Shown here one piece after another: positions 10,022-15,839 of a stretch of 15,839 nt of DNA (positions are counted from its first letter, which is position 1; every line of letters starts with the position of its first letter). The position numbers were made by a program, and so were the translations under genes. Source of the stretch: Ettlia oleoabundans. Its lineage: Eukaryota; Chlorophyta; Chlorophyceae; Chlamydomonadales. The notes beneath the pieces are model-generated. The model saw nothing but the letters and a program-made list of their open reading frames with translations, had not been told where the DNA came from and made no database searches. The stretch spans positions 1 through 15,839 of the forward strand of contig JAAMXP010002788.1 in assembly GCA_019693395.1 (NCBI GenBank). The letters run 5' to 3'.

Positions 10022-11346
10022 ATGCGGGGGTTCCGGGGTCTTATGCAGCTACGGGCTGCCCTCCAAGCTTTGGCTTGCCGCGGCACCACCAGCAACAGCG
10101 CTTCTGAGGCTGGTCGGCAAGCTTTCCGACGATCAGGAATATTTCACATGTTACACAATGATGCTTGGAGGCAGGTGCGTCACGGTGGGGTAGAAATTGC
10201 GACCGTATGAAAATCCCCTTTATCACTAGGCTTGCATAACCAAGTACTGGCACGCGCAGGAGGCATGCACCATTCCTCAGTTAGGATCTACTCAGCAGCA
10301 CCGGCACTTTAGTGAAGACCTGCGGTCGGCGAGGTGGGCGGTGGCTCTGCTGCTTTGCTGTGCCACCCCGCTTACCTGCTTTACCTGGCCAATGAAGTTA
10401 AGCTTTGTGCTGCTTGTACGTTTGTGCAGTGCGGTAACAGCAATGCCAGAGGGCTACTATCACAAAATTGCAGATCAGACACTGGACGACCTTCAAGAGC
10501 GGCTGGAGGTGCGCAGGGCTGGGGCGCCTGTTGCATGTTTGCACTGCGTAAGTGGGCATTGCACACCGACCACCAAAGTTGAGTGCACAGTGTGTGTGTG
10601 TCACAGCCACGCGACTGATGTTGTGCAGTACTTTGTTGAGGATTTGGACCTGCTGGATGCCGATGTAGAGTACAGTGTGAGTGAGGATGAAAGAATGGGG
10701 ATTGGTGGCGGCAACGCCAATTATGGTGCTGCTCACAGTGTCATGCTGGGAATGCGAGGGCTTACAAGTGGTCAGCCTTGTCTGCTGTTGAACAGCGCCA
10801 ACCATGTATGGTAGCCCCACCCGGCTGCAGCAAGGGGTGCTGACTGTGCGGCTGGGCGAGCTCGGCACGTATGTGGTGAACAAGCAGACGCCCAACCGAC
10901 AGATATGGATGTCGTCCCCGGTCAGCGGGCCAGTGCGCTACGACTGGACGCCAGGTGGGCGCACTGGTCTGTTCGTCAGTTGACTGCACTGAAAGGGTGG
11001 GCAACCTTACTGTGTTTGCTGCTGTGGAGCCAGGCAGCTGCATTCGCAGCGATACACCTGCCATGCCGGCGCGGTAATACCATTCACTCTGCATTCAGTT
11101 TATAAACACCGAGCCCAAGCATATTTGTCCATAACTTTAGCCAGGCACACGTTGAACCCAGGTCCTTTTCCCTGCTCTTGTGCAGGCAGGTGGGTGTACC
11201 ACCGCGATGGCCACGACCTGCATAGCAGGCTCAGCAGTGAGTTGAAGAAACTGACGGGACATGAGTTGGACCTGAGTGCCTGCTACGCCTGCGGCAAGCT
11301 GAACACGTGTCAGGGCGAGCAGTGCGGCGATGCGGGGGCTTCGTAG
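10022..11346 (+). CDS. FXN: Frataxin, mitochondrial iron-sulfur cluster assembly factor
   Basis: There are six exons: 10022-10174, 10281-10333, 10430-10508, 10629-10676, 10831-10954 and 11186-11346 (stop TAG). Phases agree at every junction and the product is 205 residues. Residues about 1-50 are Arg-rich with one acidic residue until near the end of exon 1 ([20 protein letters not shown]), as expected of a mitochondrial presequence. The frataxin fold spans about residues 74-184. It has the acidic first helix and strand ([27 protein letters not shown]), the signature sheet ([19 protein letters not shown] then GPVRYDW), and the last helix [12 protein letters not shown]. Frataxin stimulates the NFS1/ISCU/FDX complex in the mitochondrial matrix during Fe-S cluster synthesis. 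Odd features are a 53-base second exon with alternative in-frame acceptors and a cysteine-rich C-terminal tail. Identity is firm; exon 2 is the least certain part. Confidence 0.93.
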
Positions 11347-11703
11347 ACTGAGCGCCCTCGCCTGATGTGGAGCAATGCATCAGGCGCCGCAACACCTACA
11401 GTTGACCCGACTTGTTTAACATGTTCTACCGCTTCTTTTATCGATCCTCTTGTTCAGCATTCTAGACCAGTTGTTCTTGACTCATCATCAACTGTGTCAA
11501 CTCTTGGCGTCATCAACCCGTGGTGCCATGCGAGCCGCATGCAGCTGTGCCTGCATGGCGGCGCCTCCAGCTGAGCAAGACTTGTCTGCGCTCGTGTATC
11601 CCTTCATCGTCGCTATCCAAACGCAGCCCTATGTTTGTTTCCGGAGCACCATACCTGCTCTGACAAGGTCTTGGGCGCGGGAGTCTTGCAGGCACGTGGC
11701 GCG
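11347..11703 (+). other. Frataxin-PEX2 intergenic region
   Basis: This stretch holds the frataxin 3' UTR and the PEX2 promoter and 5' UTR. Both genes point the same way. An in-frame ATG at 11635 could extend PEX2 by 23 residues, but that extension shows no family similarity. I see no other gene, repeat or clear poly(A) signal. Confidence 0.5.
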
Positions 11704-13915
11704 ATGTCGCAAAGCGCTCCGAGCGCTGCTAATCAGGCACAGAGTATTGGCACTGCTGCCCCGACTGCGCCACCCTCGCCAGCGGGGCCCAGCACCCCGC
11801 CAGCTGAGGAATGGCAGGTTCACTGGGCCCGCAGTCTTCCTCAGATAGCAGAGCTGAGCAGGTGGGCCGCAAGGAGGCGCTGGGTTTTGTCGGCTTTGCC
11901 TGCCGCAGCCGCCCCCGCTCAACATCGCTCGCCGCCAACCCGCACTGCCCTGTGCTTGCCCACCGCAGGCGTTTAAAACTGCGGCGTGATGTGAATATCA
12001 TGCGATCCAGTCAATTGGATGCGGCACGCCTCGATGATGAACTTAGCGGCATGCTGCGCGAGCAGTTCCTGCGTGCCTTTGCACTCTTTCGCCCCGCTGC
12101 CGTTGCACGCCTGCAACCTGAGCTCACCCTGCTACTGGACTTCTTGGTGGGTGCTGCACGCAGTGTGCTGCACGCAGTGTTTCTCTCTGGGTGGTTTTTG
12201 CAGGGAATCGAGCATGTGATGCTATGCAAAAAGCTGGCTAGCCCAATGCCGGCAGTGGGTTTGGGGCAGGCGTTATGCCTGCACCCATCTCCTCACGCTG
12301 ACTGCGCTGCCTGTGATGTAGCCTGTGTGCATATCACAACAACCTGCATATGCAGATATTCCGCTTCTCCATTTGGGAGGGGCGGCCGCTGCCGGGCATG
12401 TCTCTGATGAACCTGCGATACCGCAATGAAGCGGCAGTACAGCTACCTGGCAGCAATAGCAGCAGCGCAGCGGGTGCAGGTACCCATAGCACCAGATTTA
12501 GCAGCAGCAGCAGCAATAGCGGTATTGGTAGCATTAGCGGCGGTGTGACTGTAGGACAGCAGCCTGTTTGCCTCTCGGGCGGGCACAGCGGTGTGGAGGG
12601 TCCAGGGCTGAGCACAGTGCAGCGCAGCCTGTATTGCCTGGGAGCTGTAGTGCTGCGGTATGGTTGGGCCCGCATGACGCACCATGCAGCCACCAGCCAT
12701 TGGGGCGATGCTTCCGGCAGCGGCTGGCGGCAGCGCGGTTGGGAGCTGATGCGGCGAGTGGAGTCTGGCTACCGCCTACTGTCACTGCTAAACATCTTGG
12801 ACTTCCTGCGCACGGGGCGGTACAGGTAGGATGCGGGCCGCAACACTGCCAACCTACCTGGCCCATGCATGCTAACACTTGTCATGTTTTTAGTGCAGCA
12901 TTTGCATCGTGAATTGGTTGTGGCCTATGTTTCTATTTGCTGCCTGCCTTGAATGCTTTAGCAGCCCATAGACTGCACTGCTGCTGTACTGCAAGCAGGA
13001 GCGTGCTGGAGCGGTTGCTGCGTGCACGGCTGGTGTACCAGCAACCCTCTGCTGCGCGCGCGATCAGCTTTGAGTACCTCAACAGGCAGCTGGTGTGGAG
13101 CGAGCTCAGGTGAGTGGCGGGGCGGGGGGGATGGCGCTTGGGGTCTGGTTGCCAGTGTTTGGGAGAGGCGGGAATTGTGAAAAGCTGGGCAGCTTGTGAG
13201 GTTCAGATTCCAGCAGTTTGGATACTAGCATACCCGGGTGGATGCTGGTCGCAAGAGCAAGGATAGCGCCCCGGAAAGTCTGATACATGGGACTGGGTGA
13301 CGCCCGCCAGGCCAGCTCGCAGCAGGTCCTCCCCTTGCCCCTGTGGCTGAGCAGCTTAAAACCACCATCAGCAGGCTGAAGGGTGAAGAATGCCCTGCTG
13401 TTCTCTCTTCCTGCCTTCTTTGCAGCGAGCTCCTGCTCTTTCTGCTACCTCTACTGAACGTGAAGGCAATCAAGCACACGCTTCGCAGCTATTTACCGCG
13501 ACTGCCCATGCTGGCAGGCCCTGGCGGCAGCGGCCAGCAGCAGCAGCAGCAGCTTGAGCATTCAGGGCAGCAGCAGCCCTGCGGCATCTGCAATGCAGCG
13601 GAGATTTTGGAGCCGTATGCGGCGGTACCATGCGGCCACCGCTTCTGCTACTACTGCCTGCGCTCCCACTGCCTGGCGGATCCACAGTATAGTTGCCCGC
13701 TGTGCCTCCGTCTCGTGGATGCCTTGCAGCGCGTGGGGCCCCCGACTCTGGCAGGCAGCGGCATTGATAGCAGCAGCAGCGCTGAACATGGCAGCAGTGG
13801 TGGCGATGGCCCCGCACAAGCCGGCGACGGTACTGCACCGGGTGGTGGGCAAACGCTTGCTAGGAACGAGCTTTCTCTGGCAGGATGGCTAGCAGAGCGA
13901 CGAGCAAATGCGTGA
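11704..13915 (+). CDS. PEX2: Peroxin-2, peroxisomal RING E3 ubiquitin ligase subunit
   Basis: There are five exons: 11704-11861, 11969-12146, 12356-12825, 13002-13109 and 13426-13915 (stop TGA), consistent in phase, giving 467 residues. PEX2 forms a peroxisomal membrane ubiquitin ligase with PEX10 and PEX12 that modifies the import receptor PEX5 for recycling. Conserved landmarks are residues about 62-112 (SQLDAARLDDEL, FRPAAVARLQPELTLLLDFL), LMNLRYRNE, the hydrophobic LLSLLNILDFLRTGRY and SVLERLLRARLVY, and FEYLNRQLVW followed by ELLLFLLPLLNVKAI. A C3HC4 RING uses C357, C360, C374, H376, C379, C382, C395 and C398. The protein is longer than animal PEX2 (about 300 residues) because of a Pro/Ala/Ser-rich N-terminus, a Ser/Gly-rich insert at about 145-197, a poly-Gln stretch before the RING and a Ser/Gly-rich tail. 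The start at 11704 is the nearest good ATG; an upstream one is possible. Confidence 0.93.
12151..12178 (+). repeat. 14-base perfect tandem duplication in PEX2 intron 2
   Basis: GTGCTGCACGCAGT is repeated immediately and exactly, beginning just after the donor at 12147. It is intronic and has no evident function. Confidence 0.9.
13110..13425 (+). other. PEX2 intron 4 (316 bases)
   Basis: This is the longest PEX2 intron, from GTGAGT at 13110 to the TTTGCAG acceptor at 13425. Both sides are read in the PEX2 frame with a split AGC serine codon. It contains G-runs near its 5' end and nothing recognisable as a gene. Confidence 0.75.
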
Positions 13916-14775
13916 CGGCTTGCCCTGAGTATGAGATCACATTCCTGGATCTTAATATCCTGAGTCTGGATTAAAACGCAAGCTATATCAGTTTCCAGGA
14001 AGCTTCTGTATTTACTGCCAGTCATATTAAAGGCGCAGAAGACAGGGCAGCCATTTGCCATTGAGCATGATGCGACCACAAGAACGACAGCCAAACAGAA
14101 AAAAAGAGACAAACAAGGACGCAGGACAAAAACAGACGAACAAGGACGCAGGACACAAGAGCAGTTATGCATGAACACAAACATCACAACAGGGACTACA
14201 CAGTACCCAGCTGCCCAATGCAGCAAATGGGATGTTGGCTGATTGTTGAAGTGATGTTGATTTAGTGCTGGGCAAGTATGGCGTGATTGATTGTCGCGCA
14301 CGAAATTGTGGCAGCCGGTAACCAGATTATTGAGAAGGCAGCGGCAAGCATAGCCAGTACGACAGGCACAAACACACAAATAACCATGTTCGTTCGGTTC
14401 ATTGTGTGAAGATAGGACGGGGGAGGTGCAGAGGCATTGAAAGCATAGCGAGAAACTCCTGGACTGTGAAAAGGAACGCAACAACCAAACTGAAGAAATA
14501 ATGGCTAAGTAGCGAGGTCCAAGCTCTTGTACTGCGCTGCATAGTATTGCTAGTAGGTTGGTGCACTGTACAATGGACAGAAGGGGCTGCGTGCCGAGCA
14601 GCAGGGGACTATCCTAAATGAATCCTACTGCCTCCTGGCTCTTGCCAGCCCGCCAATCGGCCATTGCCCCTCGAGGCATGCATGGCAGGCACTAAGAGTG
14701 CTTCTGGCAGCTTCGCCGCAGACAGTGGCCAGGCAGGGTAGGGGCAGAGAGGGTAGCGGCACAGGCCAAGCTTGG
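13916..14775. other. Convergent intergenic region between PEX2 and the CBM-like gene
   Basis: This is 860 bases between the two facing stop codons, richer in A and T than the exons. It must hold both 3' UTRs. It contains the direct repeat at 14108-14155. A long minus-strand open frame crosses part of it and runs into the PEX2 RING exon, but its composition does not look coding. I noticed no TGTAA on either strand and no RNA gene. Confidence 0.5.
14108..14155 (+). repeat. 21-base direct repeat, 27-base period
   Basis: A 21-base unit (core ACAAGGACGCAGGACA) occurs at 14108-14128 and 14135-14155 with one mismatch, separated by six bases. It lies in the 3' region of PEX2. Replication slippage or remnant minisatellite is the simplest reading. 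Confidence 0.85.
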
Positions 14776-15616
14776 TCAGGGCATGGGCAGCAGCAGCTCT
14801 GAATAGAAGTTTGATCCATGGCCATGACCCTGCTGCCATGACCGCCACTTGCCGTCAGACGTCTTCAGCACAAACTCCACGCCCCTGCTAGTGATAAAAA
14901 CCATGCACAGCATTCAGGGGGGCGTGTGTATGCAGGTAAAGTCTTGGTAGAGCAGGGACTGCCAGCACACTCCCCTCTACAAGGCCACGCCGAGGGAACG
15001 CTGTGCTGTCCAGCGGTGGCAATGCACAGACTGCTCAGCATAGCCCTTCCCTGATCAACAACACAGGATAGCAGACATGATGCACACAAGGTGACTTGCG
15101 TCCGCTTGCCCTGCCTTTGCTCCCCTGCCGCCAGCATCCACCGACGTCCCCCTGCTGGCTCCACCCCTCCCACCTGATGCCCCGCTCCAGGCAGTCCTGA
15201 AGCGGTAGGCGCAGCGCCAGTGCAAACAGCGTTGGGTCCACAAACACCGGGGAGTGGTCCTCAGCACGCATCACAAATCGTTGGAAGGGCACCTGCGCCG
15301 CGGAGCCTGAAGCCAGAGGAACAGCAAGCACCGACGCTCTTAACACAGTGAAGCGTGCAATGATCCACCAGCCAGGAAGGGGACAGCTCTAGAGTTGTCA
15401 TTAAACAGCAAGCAGGTGAAATCTGCAGTGCAAAGCAAAGGGGCGGGCCAAGCCGAGATGTGTGGATGTGGCGGGGTGGGGACCTTGCTGCGCGCTGCCA
15501 TGCTTGAGCGCTGGACTGCCCTACCACCCATGACACGTGTGATCACACCAAGCAAGCCTGGCAAGTTGCGACCCTCACAGTACACCGCAGGACAATGTTA
15601 TGTACGCAGATGGCCA

Positions 15617-15648
<32 letters not shown>

Positions 15649-15783
15649 GCGGATAGGCCACAGGTGTGCTCACCGCTGGATGACAGGCCAACCGATTCGG
15701 GTATGCACGACCACTTGCCCGGCGGCGGCTGCCACTTGGCGTGCTGGTGTGCCACCAGTCCCATATGCATGATGATGGGGGTA
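14776..15783 (-). CDS. C-terminal part of a protein ending in a CBM45-like starch-binding module (5' partial)
   Basis: There are three minus-strand exons: 15783-15674, 15306-15174 and 14884-14776 (stop TGA at 14778-14776). The junction phases agree, giving about 116 residues. The first exon opens at a CCCGCAG acceptor, so the gene continues beyond the window. Joined, the exons read HQHAKWQPPPGKWSCIP, then AAQVPFQRF, and finally GVEFVLKTSDGKWRSWQQG with GSNFYSEL just before the stop. The order W-x-PPPG, then (T/V)PF, then (I/V)EFVLK-x-x-DG-x-W followed by G-x-NF resembles the starch-binding CBM45 modules of plant plastid alpha-amylase AMY3 and glucan water dikinase. This comparison is from memory of the family pattern. 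In those enzymes the modules are N-terminal, whereas this one is at the C-terminus, so the catalytic part, if any, cannot be named. The gene is real by splice logic; the function is tentative. Confidence 0.6.
15307..15673 (-). other. Long intron of the CBM-like gene
   Basis: This 367-base intron runs from the GTGAGC donor to the TGGCTTCAG acceptor, joining a split glycine codon in frame. It contains the CAGC repeat below. A possible open stretch inside it (15340-15585, minus) lacks a suitable acceptor and is not needed to keep the frame. Confidence 0.6.
15618..15648 (+). repeat. (CAGC)n tetranucleotide microsatellite
   Basis: There are 7.75 uninterrupted copies of CAGC, inside the intron of the minus-strand gene just downstream of its donor. 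It is likely length-polymorphic. Confidence 0.95.
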
Positions 15784-15839
15784 CTGCGGGAAGGCAGACC
15801 CAGGGAAAAGGAGGTGCCAGGAGCAGAATGGGATTGAAG

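Noticed and set aside
11635..11703. Upstream in-frame start for PEX2
   Set aside because: The added residues show no similarity to PEX2 N-termini, and the downstream ATG suffices. Not excluded.
13651..14484. 277-codon minus-strand open reading frame
   Set aside because: It runs antisense through the well-supported PEX2 RING exon, is Cys/Ser/Leu-rich without domain pattern, and shows no splice or family support.
15340..15585. Possible extra coding exon (YCEGRNLPGLLGVI) on the minus strand
   Set aside because: No good acceptor precedes it, and the flanking exons already join in phase with a family-like sequence.
1..15839. Integrated virus or transposon
   Set aside because: I saw no transposase, reverse transcriptase, terminal repeats or target-site duplications. 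Every substantial coding block is explained by cellular genes.

Overview
This window looks like nuclear DNA of a green alga (Chlorophyta). The genes are split by many short introns of roughly 100-370 bases with GTGxGx donors and TGCAG acceptors. Coding exons are GC-rich and full of Ala, Gln, Ser and Pro homopolymer tracts, and the products are eukaryotic organelle and centriole proteins. I see no bacterial operon structure, no CRISPR array, no rRNA or tRNA and no recognisable transposon. All exon models below were built by eye from splice consensus, reading phase and family conservation.

Layout: (1) 30-6167 (+): 3' part of a large gene for a protein with at least 12 ankyrin repeats, a charged coiled coil and a long low-complexity tail. 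Its 5' end lies left of the window. (2) 6623-9738 (-): a four-exon gene for an 871-residue LisH/coiled-coil protein that I identify as an OFD1-like centriole/basal-body protein. (3) 10022-11346 (+): a six-exon frataxin gene (mitochondrial iron-sulfur assembly) with an N-terminal presequence and an unusual four-cysteine C-terminal tail. (4) 11704-13915 (+): a five-exon gene for PEX2, the peroxisomal RING E3 subunit. (5) 14776-15783 (-): the last three exons of a gene whose visible C-terminus resembles a starch-binding CBM45-type module. The rest lies right of the window.

The ankyrin and OFD1-like genes converge on a 455-base intergenic region. OFD1-like and frataxin are divergent across 283 bases, a candidate bidirectional promoter. 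Frataxin and PEX2 are in tandem, 357 bases apart. PEX2 and the CBM-like gene converge on an 860-base region that holds a 27-base-period duplication.

The genes do not form one pathway. They are housekeeping or organelle genes of centriole, mitochondrion, peroxisome and probably plastid starch, next to a lineage-specific-looking ankyrin protein. I found no convincing new multi-gene system. The points most worth checking are the cysteine tail on frataxin, the long run of phase-1 introns in the ankyrin gene with one probable GC-AG intron, the shared OFD1/frataxin promoter, and the identity of the truncated CBM-like gene.
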